From the NCBI GenBank assembly GCA_002295885.1, contig DBGM01000023.1:88078-104515 (forward strand): a DNA stretch of 16,438 bases. Reading direction: 5' to 3'. Shown here piece after piece: positions 1 to 7,414 of the stretch (position 1 is the first letter of the stretch; every line of letters begins with the position of its first letter). Source of the DNA: Phycisphaerales bacterium UBA854. Lineage in GTDB: Bacteria > Planctomycetota > Phycisphaerae > Phycisphaerales > SM1A02. The translations under genes and the position numbers were made by a program. The notes below the pieces were generated by a model. The model was not told the DNA's origin. It saw only the letters and a list, made by a program, of their open reading frames with translations, and searched no databases.

Positions 1-806
1 CCCTTGAACTCCTTGAAGAGACCGGTCGCGTACTCGCTCATGATGTCCATGACATCATCCTGATCGACGAAGCTCATCTCGAGGTCGACCTGGGTGAACT
101 CGGCCTGACGGTCGGCGCGGGGGTCCTCGTCGCGCAGGCACTTGCAGATCTGCATGTACCGGTCGCAGCCGGAGACCATCAGGATCTGCTTGAAGAGCTG
201 GGGGCTCTGGGGCAGGGCGTACCACTGTCCGGGGTACATCCGCGACGGCACGATGAAGTCGCGGGCGCCTTCCGGCGTGCTCCGGATCAGCAGGGGCGTC
301 TCGACCTCGAGGAAGCCGTTCTCGGCGAAGAAGTTCCGGGTGTAGCGGGCCACGTCGCTCCGCAGGCCGAGGATCGACTGCATGCGGGGACGACGGAGAT
401 CGATGTAGCGATGGCGGAGGCGGACCTCCTCGTCGATCTTCTGGGCCTCGTGCTCGTCGGGAAGAATGGGCGGATTCTCGGTGGCGTTGAGGATCTCCAG
501 CTTCGCACCCACGAGCTCGATCTCCCCGGTGGCCATCTTGGGATTGCTTCCTCCGTCGCGCATCCGCACCGGTCCGGAGACGGCGATGACGGATTCCCGA
601 CGAAGACCCCGGGCCGGTTCCATCACCTCGTCGGGAACGTCCTCCTGGTCGAAGACCACCTGGGTGATGCCCGTTCGGTCCCGCAGGTCGATGAAGACCA
701 GGCCCTTGCCCTGGTCGCGGTAGGTGTTGACCCAGCCGCAGAGCGTTGCGACCTGGCCGGCGTCGGAGGCGCGGAGTGCACCGCACATGTGGGTTCGCTT
801 GAGCAT
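1..806 (-). CDS. aspS: Aspartyl-tRNA synthetase, N-terminal part (3' end outside window)
   Basis: Class II aminoacyl-tRNA synthetase that charges tRNA-Asp in the cytoplasm. About 268 residues are visible of roughly 590 in the bacterial family; the C-terminal catalytic core and GAD insert lie beyond the left edge. Residues about 1-110 form the anticodon-binding OB fold, with CGWVNTYRDQGKGLVFIDLR near residue 23. The hinge follows, then class II motif 1 (ATP/dimer region around RLRHRYIDLRRP) and the motif 2 region with QSPQLFKQ and LRDEDPRADRQAEFTQ. The ATG at 806-804 gives MLKRTHMCG, which matches how bacterial AspRS begins (a short lead then the THxCG segment); a second in-frame ATG at 788 would cut into it. 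A weak purine stretch (GGACGGA) lies upstream. The L1 loop of the OB fold is one residue longer than in E. coli. It is divergent from lpxB across 132 bp. Family assignment is secure. Confidence 0.96.
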   Translation of the reverse strand, partial: MLKRTHMCGALRASDAGQVATLCGWVNTYRDQGKGLVFIDLRDRTGITQVVFDQEDVPDEVMEPARGLRRESVIAVSGPVRMRDGGSNPKMATGEIELVGAKLEILNATENPPILPDEHEAQKIDEEVRLRHRYIDLRRPRMQSILGLRSDVARYTRNFFAENGFLEVETPLLIRSTPEGARDFIVPSRMYPGQWYALPQSPQLFKQILMVSGCDRYMQICKCLRDEDPRADRQAEFTQVDLEMSFVDQDDVMDIMSEYATGLFKEFK

Positions 807-938
807 GGGAGTCCGTCCTGCTTGAAGAGGAGGCATCCTACCGGCAGGAACGCGGGGGTGGAAGCAGGGACGGTGCAGCCCGGGTGGCCTCCGCGTATCC
901 TCTGGCAACCATCGCCCCACGCGGGGCACAGGAGCACG
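807..938. other. Divergent aspS-lpxB intergenic region
   Basis: 132 bp that must hold both promoters. I see the lpxB Shine-Dalgarno AGGAG (931-935), a TATCCT (896-901) that could be a -10 for lpxB, and on the minus strand TAGGAT (840-835) for aspS. None has a good -35. No hairpin or riboswitch-like structure is evident. Confidence 0.3.
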
Positions 939-2147
939 ATGTCCAGTCAAGGCCAGAACAAGCCGGCGATCCTCTTCACCGCCTTCGAACCCAGTGGTGA
1001 CGCCCTCGCGGCACCCATCATCGAGCGGCTGAAGGCACGTGCCCCCGGGGTGAAGATCTACGCCTGGGGCGGGCCGCTCATGGAGCAGGCCGGTGCGACC
1101 GTGGTGGAACACACGGTGTCCGACGCCGCGATGGGCCTCGGGGCCCTGAAGAAGGTCCGGACCGTACGGCGGTTCCACGGCCAGATTCGTCGGTGGCTCA
1201 AGCAGTACCGGGTCATCGCCCACGTTCCGGTCGATTCGCCGGCGGCGAACTTCCCGATCTGCGCCATGACCCGCAAGGCGGGGGCGAAGATCGTCCATCT
1301 CGGCTGTCCGCAGCTCTGGGCGTGGGGAAGCTGGAGGGCCGGCAAGCTTCGCAAGCGGACCGACCTGGTCCTCTGCCTGCTTCCGCACGAGCCCGGCTGG
1401 CTGCAGGAGCGGGAGATCCGGGGACGATTCATCGGACATCCCGCCATCAATCGGGAACTCGATCTCAAGAAGCTCCGCGGCAGTCTGCACGGCATGCCCC
1501 ACGGCGCCCCGCGTCTCGGACTCTTCCCCGGATCCCGCCCGCAGGAGGTCAAGCGAAATCTCAAGCTGCTGGTGAACACCTTCATCGAACTGCGATCACG
1601 CAACAGCGGACTGACCGGTCTGATCGTCGCGGCGGATCCCGACATTGCGGCCCTGATCCGACGGAAGCTGCGGGAGTTTCCCGGGGGACTCCACATGGTC
1701 ACCGGCCAGCGGGACATCGCGATCGCGTGGTGCGATCTCGCCCTCGCCGTCTCGGGCACCATCACGCTGCATCTGGCCCGCCAGTGCAAGTCGATGGTGG
1801 GGGTCTACAAGACGGATCTGCTCAGTTGGGTCGGCGCCAAGTTCCTGCTTCGCACCGACTACCGGCTGCTGCCCAACATCATCGCCGAGCAGGAGATCGT
1901 GCCGGAGTTCGTTCCGTACGTGGGCGGACCGCGGCCGCTCGTCAGCATCATCTCCCGGGTCTTCAACGATTCGAAGAATGCGGCCGAACAGCAGCAGGGG
2001 CTGGCCCTCCTGCTGTCCCGATTCGCCAACAAGCACTACGCCGACGAGGGCGCCCGGTTGATCCTCAACACCATCCAGGGCAAGAAGCTCGACACCGAGG
2101 AGACGGTTCGCCGCGAACGCAGCGAGGCCGAGACCCGCGTTTCCTGA
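939..2147 (+). CDS. lpxB: Lipid-A-disaccharide synthase (GT19 family)
   Basis: LpxB joins UDP-2,3-diacylglucosamine and lipid X to make the lipid A disaccharide, at the inner face of the cytoplasmic membrane. The protein has 402 residues (E. coli about 382). Family landmarks in order are AFEPSGD at 15-21 (usual AGEASGD), VDSPAANF at 98-105 (usual IDAPDFN), PQLWAW at 124-129, FPGSRPQEV at 196-204, VSGTITLHLA at 271-280 and RTDYRLLPNIIA at 305-316. The ATG at 939 was chosen because AGGAG sits 4 bp upstream and the family N-terminus begins right after it; the open frame extends upstream over the divergent aspS but is not family-like there. The second Asp of the DAPDFN motif is Ala here while the first is kept. 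The C-terminal 30 residues are charged and extra. It suggests an LPS-type outer membrane. Some chance remains of a divergent paralogue acting on another sugar lipid. Confidence 0.88.
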   Translation: MSSQGQNKPAILFTAFEPSGDALAAPIIERLKARAPGVKIYAWGGPLMEQAGATVVEHTVSDAAMGLGALKKVRTVRRFHGQIRRWLKQYRVIAHVPVDSPAANFPICAMTRKAGAKIVHLGCPQLWAWGSWRAGKLRKRTDLVLCLLPHEPGWLQEREIRGRFIGHPAINRELDLKKLRGSLHGMPHGAPRLGLFPGSRPQEVKRNLKLLVNTFIELRSRNSGLTGLIVAADPDIAALIRRKLREFPGGLHMVTGQRDIAIAWCDLALAVSGTITLHLARQCKSMVGVYKTDLLSWVGAKFLLRTDYRLLPNIIAEQEIVPEFVPYVGGPRPLVSIISRVFNDSKNAAEQQQGLALLLSRFANKHYADEGARLILNTIQGKKLDTEETVRRERSEAETRVS

Positions 2148-2176
2148 TGCGATCCCTGCTTACTTCCGGCCGGGTG

Positions 2177-4012
2177 TCAGATGATGTCCGAGTCCGAGGG
2201 CGAGGAGGCCTCGGCCTCTTCCTCCATGTTCTTGTGGGCCTTGATCTCTCCGTTCTTGAGCCTCTGGAAGTAGGAGTGGTAGGCCTTCATGGCGGTGAAT
2301 CCGAAGATGAGCATGATCGGGATGTTCACCCACAGCATGACGCCCGTGCCCAGGTCGGTCAGGTTGCCCAGTTCGTCGGTCGTCGACACGATCGGAAGCG
2401 TCGCGACCACGATCAGGATGCAGTAGACGATCTTGTACAGGGGGACGAGCGTGCTGCCGAAGAGGAAGACCACGCCCTGTTCCCCGTAGTAGGACCACGA
2501 GATCATGGTGCTGATGGCGAAGAGCCAGGAGGCGATCAGGATCAGCCACGTGCCGATGCCGGGGAACTGCCGATTGATCGCGTAGGCCGTGAAGGTGGCG
2601 CCCACGTAGTCCTCGTACAGCAGCGGTTCGATGAGCTTCGGCGCCTCGCCCTGTTCGGCGAGGGTGTCCCAGGCCGCGACCGAGACGGTCTTCCATCGGA
2701 CGTACGGCGACGAATCCGCCTCCTCGGGGATCACCACGGTGCCGGCCATGCGGACCCGGTTGGAGTTGGTGTCCTCGTTGATCTGGCCGCCTTCGGCGAT
2801 GGTGAACACGTTGTCCCCGTCTCGCCATTCGCCGCCCATCGAGGCTCCCTGCTCGGTGCGTTCGGGGAGTTCGGTCCTGCCCATCATCACGGATTTCCCG
2901 TCGATGATGAACTCGGTCGGCGTGCCGACCGTCCACTCCGAGCCGGACGCGGTGACGCTCACGTTCGAGGCGAGTTGTCCGTCGGCGCCTTCGATGCCGT
3001 CGCCTCGCTCCAACGCACCGGTGCAGAGGATCACCAGAGCGGTCAGGGTGCAGACGACGATGGTGTCGATGAACGGTTCCAGGCCCGCGACGACGGATTC
3101 GCTGATGGGCTCCTTGGTCTGGGCCGCGGAGTGGGCGATGGGAGAGGATCCCTGGCCCGCTTCGCTTGAGAAGAGGGCCCGCTTCATGCCCCACAGGAAC
3201 GCCATGCCGACCGATCCGCCGATGAAGGCGCCGCCGGCTTCGGCGGGATTGAACGCACTGCTGAAGATCAACCCGATCACGTCCGGGAGCACGCCGAGAT
3301 TCATCGCCAGCACGGCCAGGGCGATCAGCACGTAGAGCAGGCACATGAACGGCACCAGCACACTGGCGACGGAACCGATCCGTTTGATGCCGCCGATGAT
3401 GACCATCGCGACGATGACGGCGAGGATCACGCCGGTGATCCACTTGGGGAGATCGAGCGCCTCGCGGGTGATGTCGCCCACGTTCCAGGCCTGGAACATG
3501 TTGCCGCCGGTGGCGGCGCTGATGAGCAGCGTCACGCAGAAGAGGGCACCGATGCACCAGCCAAGTCCGCCCAGACCCCATCGCTTGAAGCCCTCGTGGG
3601 CCACGAACATCGGACCGCCGTGCGGATTGTCGTTGTCGGTGGTGTCGCGGAACAGCATCGACTGGGCCACTTCGGTGGTCTTGAGGGCCATGCCGGCGAG
3701 ACCGACGATCCACATCCAGAAGACGGCGCCCGGACCGCCGATGGCGATCGCGATGGCAACTCCGCCGATGTTGCCCAGTCCGACGGTGGCCGACAGGGCG
3801 GCCGACAGGGCCTGGAAGTGGCTGATCGCACCGGGATCGTCCGGATCGTCGTAGTCACCCTTGGTCACCGCGACGCCGTGGGTCAGGGCGCGGTACTGGC
3901 AGACGCCGCTCCAGAGGGTGAACAGCAGGCCGACCGCCAGCACCGTGTACAGGACCCAGTCGGCCCAGATGACGGAAGTGATCGATCCGATGAAGTCGTT
4001 GAATGCGTCCAT
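2177..4012 (-). CDS. Sodium:alanine/glycine symporter, AGCS family, with large inserted loop
   Basis: Secondary transporter of the alanine/glycine:cation symporter family (AlsT/DagA type), importing small neutral amino acids with Na+ across the inner membrane. The protein has 611 residues against roughly 450-540 usual. Diagnostic segments are HFQALSAALSATVGLGNIGG (65-84), GGPGAVFWMW (92-101) close to the family signature, and GMKRALFSSEAGQGSSPIAH (275-294). About ten hydrophobic segments flank these. Residues about 335-470 form a polar, non-membrane insertion between two membrane helices, rich in Gly/Asp/Glu/Thr; this accounts for the extra length. The C-terminus is an acidic, Ser-rich tail (SSPSDSDII). 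ATG at 4012, only 39 bp after the NSS transporter gene, so the two are probably cotranscribed. It converges on lpxB with a 29-bp gap and no visible terminator. Family secure; the exact substrate cannot be read from the sequence. Confidence 0.93.
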   Translation of the reverse strand: MDAFNDFIGSITSVIWADWVLYTVLAVGLLFTLWSGVCQYRALTHGVAVTKGDYDDPDDPGAISHFQALSAALSATVGLGNIGGVAIAIAIGGPGAVFWMWIVGLAGMALKTTEVAQSMLFRDTTDNDNPHGGPMFVAHEGFKRWGLGGLGWCIGALFCVTLLISAATGGNMFQAWNVGDITREALDLPKWITGVILAVIVAMVIIGGIKRIGSVASVLVPFMCLLYVLIALAVLAMNLGVLPDVIGLIFSSAFNPAEAGGAFIGGSVGMAFLWGMKRALFSSEAGQGSSPIAHSAAQTKEPISESVVAGLEPFIDTIVVCTLTALVILCTGALERGDGIEGADGQLASNVSVTASGSEWTVGTPTEFIIDGKSVMMGRTELPERTEQGASMGGEWRDGDNVFTIAEGGQINEDTNSNRVRMAGTVVIPEEADSSPYVRWKTVSVAAWDTLAEQGEAPKLIEPLLYEDYVGATFTAYAINRQFPGIGTWLILIASWLFAISTMISWSYYGEQGVVFLFGSTLVPLYKIVYCILIVVATLPIVSTTDELGNLTDLGTGVMLWVNIPIMLIFGFTAMKAYHSYFQRLKNGEIKAHKNMEEEAEASSPSDSDII

Positions 4013-4051
4013 GGTGGGGTCTCGGTGTCTCGGGTGCAGTGTCGGTTCGAG

Positions 4052-5818
4052 TTAGTTCATCAGGTTGAAGGAGATCTCGTTGACGTCGATCAGTCCGATC
4101 TTGTCCAGAAGGACGACGATGACCAGCAGCGGGGCGACGAAGCGGACGAGGAAGAGCCAGGTGGCGGCCAGTCCGCCGTTGAGATCGGAGAGTTCGGCGC
4201 GGCGGATGCGTTCGGGCATGACCCAGCCGGCGTAGATGGCGATGAAGAGTCCGCCCAGCGGCAGCATCCAGTTGCTCGTGAGCAGATCCATGGTGTCGAA
4301 GAAGCTCTGGCCGAATCCCGGCAGCCATGAACTCATCAGGAATCCCTGGCTGTTGGCGAAGGCGGTGATGATCCCCACGACGAAGATCGCTCCACCCATC
4401 GTCCAGGCCGCACGGTGGCGGCTCCATTTCTTGGCGTCGATGAGGTACGAGGCCGTGACTTCCAGCAGCGAGATGGCACTGGTCAGGGCGGCGAAGACCA
4501 GCAGGCCGAAGAAGACGATGCCCAGCAGCATGCCGAGCTTGCCCATCTCGGCGAACGCAAGCGGCATGCTCATGAAGACCAGGCCGGGTCCGCTCGAGGG
4601 ATCCTGTCCGTAGCTGAAGATGATCGGGAACATCATCAGGCAGGCGAGGATGGCGATGACGGTGTCGAATCCGGCGATGGCCACGGATTCGCCGGCGAGG
4701 CCGCCGCTGCTCGACCGCTGGTACGAGCCGTAGGTGATCATGCATCCCATGCCCAGCGAGAGGGTGAAGAACGCATGGCCCAGAGCCTCCAGCACCCCGC
4801 GCGGTTCCAGCGAGGTCGGGTCGGGGCTGAACACGAACTCCACCGCCCGGCCGAATCCAGGCTGGAAGAAGCCGTAGATCACCATGGCGACGATGCAGGT
4901 CATCAGCAGCGGCATGAGGATCCGGCAAGCCCGCTCGATGCCGCCTCCGACGCCGGTGGCCACGATCAGGATGGTGGAGAACATGAAGATGCACGCCCAG
5001 AACGTGCTGGTCCATCCGTCGCCCAGCAGGTTGAGGAAGAGGGTGGTGACGTCATCCCGAATCGTCTGTCGCCGCTTCAGGGTCTCCGCAGCGTCCAGGA
5101 CCTCGTCTTCGGTCATGGCGTCGATCTTCGCAGTGGCGGCTTCACGAATCGAAGCCTGGGCCGCGTCGAGTTCGCCCTGCCTGGCGGTCACCGTGGCCAG
5201 CGCCGCGGCCGTGGCGGGGTCGGCCAGCAGTCGCTCGGACGAATCGAGGTTCGCCGTGCCGATGGCCGCGGTGTAGTCCTGGTACGTCTCCCAGGTGGAG
5301 GGGGAGAACTGTCGCCGCCAGCTCTTCTCGGCCGAGTCGAGCTTCAGGTTGGCCTCGTCCTCCACGAGGGAGGCCCGCATCGAATCGATGGACTCGGTGG
5401 CCCGGTAGACCATCGCCTCCTTCTGAGCGGAGGCTCCGATCTCGTTGGTGAAGCCGACGACCGACTTGAGGGTGTAGTCCATCGCCCAGCCGGCGACCAC
5501 AATGTAGAAGGACAGGATGATGAAGCCGGCGACCACGCCGAGCCAGCCGACCACGCTCCAGCCGGTCCGGCCGCCCTGGAGTTTTCGGAACGCTTCCACG
5601 GGCTGGGCCTGTGCGGCCCGGCCGATCATGATTTCGGCGATGAGGATGGGCAGTCCGACCAGAGCGATGCAGAGGAGGTAGATGAGCACGAAGAGCCCAC
5701 CTCCGTTCTCGCCCGCGATGTAGGGGAACTTCCAGATGTTGCCCAGCCCGATGGCGGAACCGGCCGCCGCCAGGATGAAGCCGGTTCTGGTTGCCCAGTG
5801 GCCACGTTGTTCGTTCAT
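4052..5818 (-). CDS. Neurotransmitter:sodium symporter (NSS/SNF, LeuT-fold) with expanded extracytoplasmic loop
   Basis: LeuT-fold Na+-dependent amino-acid transporter in the inner membrane. The protein has 588 residues against about 440-515 for bacterial relatives. TM1 carries the family hallmark: GSAIGLGNIWKFPYIAGENG (20-39), where unwound-helix residues bind Na+ and substrate. TM6 has FFTLSLGMGCMITYGSY (350-366), TM7 GFDTVIA (383-389), and TM8 FAALTSAISLLEV (442-454) with the Thr-Ser pair of the second Na+ site. Residues about 122-263, between TM3 and TM4 (extracellular loop 2 in LeuT), form a 140-residue Ala/Glu/Asp-rich, probably helical segment where bacterial homologues have about 40. 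ATG at 5818 gives MNEQRGHWATRTGF, aligning with the canonical N-terminus (RxxWATR); AAAGGG lies upstream. First gene of a likely operon with the AGCS symporter; both are Na+/amino-acid importers. Substrate unknown. Confidence 0.93.
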   Translation of the reverse strand: MNEQRGHWATRTGFILAAAGSAIGLGNIWKFPYIAGENGGGLFVLIYLLCIALVGLPILIAEIMIGRAAQAQPVEAFRKLQGGRTGWSVVGWLGVVAGFIILSFYIVVAGWAMDYTLKSVVGFTNEIGASAQKEAMVYRATESIDSMRASLVEDEANLKLDSAEKSWRRQFSPSTWETYQDYTAAIGTANLDSSERLLADPATAAALATVTARQGELDAAQASIREAATAKIDAMTEDEVLDAAETLKRRQTIRDDVTTLFLNLLGDGWTSTFWACIFMFSTILIVATGVGGGIERACRILMPLLMTCIVAMVIYGFFQPGFGRAVEFVFSPDPTSLEPRGVLEALGHAFFTLSLGMGCMITYGSYQRSSSGGLAGESVAIAGFDTVIAILACLMMFPIIFSYGQDPSSGPGLVFMSMPLAFAEMGKLGMLLGIVFFGLLVFAALTSAISLLEVTASYLIDAKKWSRHRAAWTMGGAIFVVGIITAFANSQGFLMSSWLPGFGQSFFDTMDLLTSNWMLPLGGLFIAIYAGWVMPERIRRAELSDLNGGLAATWLFLVRFVAPLLVIVVLLDKIGLIDVNEISFNLMN

Positions 5819-5863
5819 GACGTGCCGCCCTTTCCCGGACCGATCGGACCCGTTTCACGGCCG

Positions 5864-5892
5864 ATCATACTGGCTTGCCGAGCGGGAGTGGA
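5864..5892 (-). promoter_or_regulatory. Possible promoter of the symporter operon
   Basis: On the minus strand a good -10 hexamer TATGAT lies at 5869-5864. A poor -35 (TCCACT, 3 of 6 matches) lies 17 bp upstream at 5892-5887. It would start transcription about 40 bases before the NSS ATG. Inference from consensus only. Confidence 0.3.
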
Positions 5893-5916
5893 GCCGCCGG
5901 GGGTGGGGTCGATACC

Positions 5917-6930
5917 ATGGATGCAGCCATGAGTCTCTACCAGCTGCGAGATGATCTGCCCCGGGCCGTCTACGACGACTTCGTATTCCCACTGGGAATC
6001 GTGCCCGCCCCCGGTCTGGTCCCGCTTCAGGGCTGGACCATGCAGTGGACGACGGGCGAAGGCGAGTTCGAGGACTGCTGCACCTTCCATGTGGTCCAGT
6101 CGCTGGATCGCCTGGCGCCGCTGGTGGAGGCCTGCTTCCGCATGCTTCCCGAGCGGGGACTGCACGGCATCCTCGAACTGGGATCCCGGGACGCCTACCG
6201 GGCGGTCGACGTGTACCTCGGGGACCGGCCGATGGATCGGGAGCACTTCATCCGGACCTGGCGGCTCTTCGAACCGATCTTCCTCGAGGATGCGGCGCTC
6301 GCCGTGGGCGTGAACTCGGAGGATCCCTTCGTGGAGATCTTCCTCGACCCGGACAAGGGGCTGCTCGTGCACGTGGATCCCTCGCTGCAGGAGGAGGTTC
6401 GCGCCCTGCTGTCGAAGCACGGGATCGAGGAGGCGCCGGTCGTCGGATACGAACTCGACGACGAGGAGCTGGAACGCATCGGCATCCGTCCCGTGCTCGT
6501 GCAGGCCGACGGCCTGATCGGGGACATGGACCAGCTTCTCCAGGAACTCCGGTACGAATGGAATCTCGTGCTCGACGAGGATCCCGACACCAACGTCGAC
6601 GGCCGCGGCCGACGCATCGGACGCACGCTGTGGCATGCGGTCGTGATCATGGAGAAGGACACGGGAGAAGCGGTCCACGAGGCGCACGCCACCGTCTGGG
6701 GATCCGCCGCCTCGCGACGGGAGATGGAGGAACTCATCGATCGCCGCCTGCAGCGCGAGCTGCCCTGGAGGATCCGTGAACTCTACGTGCTCGATCGGGC
6801 GGCCTTCGACGATCGCCCCCAGGAACTCGACTCGCTGCCGCCGGTCCCCGCAGCGAGCGGGATCCATCTGGTCCGCATCGATCCGCTGGATGATCCGTGG
6901 TCGCCCGCCGGGGGGGAATTCAATGGCTGA
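5917..6930 (+). CDS. Unrecognised acidic cytoplasmic protein, cotranscribed with ykgJ-like gene
   Basis: I do not recognise this 337-residue protein. It has no signal peptide, no membrane segment and no evident nucleotide-binding or catalytic signature. It is acidic (many Asp/Glu), mixed alpha/beta in character, and has one Cys-Cys pair at residues 54-55 (EDCCTFH). Residues about 15-60 contain aromatic-rich segments (YDDFVFPLG, GWTMQWTTGEGEFEDCC). Residues about 90-155 look strand-rich (YRAVDVYLGDRP, VEIFLDPDKGLLVHVDP), and 205-290 helical with a basic stretch (GRGRRIGRTLW). Start: ATG at 5917 or the in-frame ATG at 5929; 5917 is preferred because a G-rich stretch precedes it, and a TTG at 5875 is less likely. 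Its stop overlaps the next gene's start by 8 bp, so translation is likely coupled and a shared process with the cysteine-cluster protein is plausible. Codon use matches the neighbours, so I consider it a real gene. Confidence 0.8.
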   Translation: MDAAMSLYQLRDDLPRAVYDDFVFPLGIVPAPGLVPLQGWTMQWTTGEGEFEDCCTFHVVQSLDRLAPLVEACFRMLPERGLHGILELGSRDAYRAVDVYLGDRPMDREHFIRTWRLFEPIFLEDAALAVGVNSEDPFVEIFLDPDKGLLVHVDPSLQEEVRALLSKHGIEEAPVVGYELDDEELERIGIRPVLVQADGLIGDMDQLLQELRYEWNLVLDEDPDTNVDGRGRRIGRTLWHAVVIMEKDTGEAVHEAHATVWGSAASRREMEELIDRRLQRELPWRIRELYVLDRAAFDDRPQELDSLPPVPAASGIHLVRIDPLDDPWSPAGGEFNG

Positions 6931-7360
6931 CGAATGGTACGCCGACGGACTCCGCTTCCAGTGCACCCAGTGCGGCAACTGCTGCACCGGTCCGGAAGGT
7001 GCGGTGTGGTTCACCGAGGAGGAGGGGCGTCGCATGGCCGATCGCGTGGGACTGGACGAAGCGACCTTCCTGCGCAGGCACGCACGCCGTCTGGCTCCGG
7101 GCTGGTCGCTCAAGGAACGGAAGACCGCGTACGGCTACGACTGCGTCTTCCTGGATCGGGACACCGTCCCCGGCAAGGCCGTCTGCGGTCTCTACGACGC
7201 ACGGCCGACGCAGTGCAGGACGTGGCCGTTCTGGAAGGAGGTCATCGAATCGCCCGGGGCGTGGGAGGCCGCCAAGCGGACGACCCCCTGTCCCGGAATG
7301 GGGAAGGGGGCACTGGTGCCGATCGAGTCGATCCGGATTCAGCGGGACGCCCTGCCCTGA
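6923..7360 (+). CDS. YkgJ-type cysteine-cluster protein (CxxCxxCC family)
   Basis: Small (145-residue) protein of the YkgJ/UPF0153 cysteine-cluster family, thought to bind a metal ion or iron-sulfur cluster; no reaction is established for the family as far as I know. The sequence shows the signature CTQCGNCC at residues 14-21 (Cys 14, 17, 20, 21). Further conserved cysteines follow at 74, in CGLYDARPTQCRTWPFW (88-104) and at 123, eight cysteines in all, as expected for a complete family member. ATG at 6923 was chosen because the hallmark follows shortly after. GGGGGG and GAA lie upstream, and translation probably couples to the overlapping upstream gene. The frame is open further upstream (to 6776), but that part lies inside the preceding gene and is non-family. 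Cytoplasmic. Role in the cell unknown. Confidence 0.92.
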   Translation: MADEWYADGLRFQCTQCGNCCTGPEGAVWFTEEEGRRMADRVGLDEATFLRRHARRLAPGWSLKERKTAYGYDCVFLDRDTVPGKAVCGLYDARPTQCRTWPFWKEVIESPGAWEAAKRTTPCPGMGKGALVPIESIRIQRDALP

Positions 7361-7362
7361 GG

Positions 7363-7368
7363 TAGGCT
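7363..7368 (+). promoter_or_regulatory. Possible -10 box for the PPIase gene
   Basis: TAGGCT in the 54-bp gap between the cysteine-cluster gene and the PPIase gene, 47 bp before the ATG. No convincing -35 is seen, and readthrough from upstream is equally possible. The same hexamer occurs before the PEBP-like gene. Confidence 0.22.
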
Positions 7369-7414
7369 GTAGGACCACCGGCCATGCGGGTCGGCGAAAG
7401 GAAGGATACGTACG

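Noticed and set aside
411..938. Upstream extension of the lpxB frame over aspS
   Set aside because: It is antisense to aspS, and the LpxB family N-terminus begins at the ATG at 939 with AGGAG before it.
2148..2176. A terminator between lpxB and the AGCS gene
   Set aside because: The 29-bp gap has no inverted repeat or T-run.
1193..3169. A 658-codon plus-strand open frame over lpxB and the AGCS gene
   Set aside because: It is Arg/Gly/His-rich, as expected for a shadow frame in GC-rich DNA; both real genes have clear families.
4415..5932. A 505-codon plus-strand open frame opposite the NSS gene
   Set aside because: The composition (Gly, His, Asp, Arg) is that of an antisense frame, and the opposite strand encodes a clear NSS transporter.
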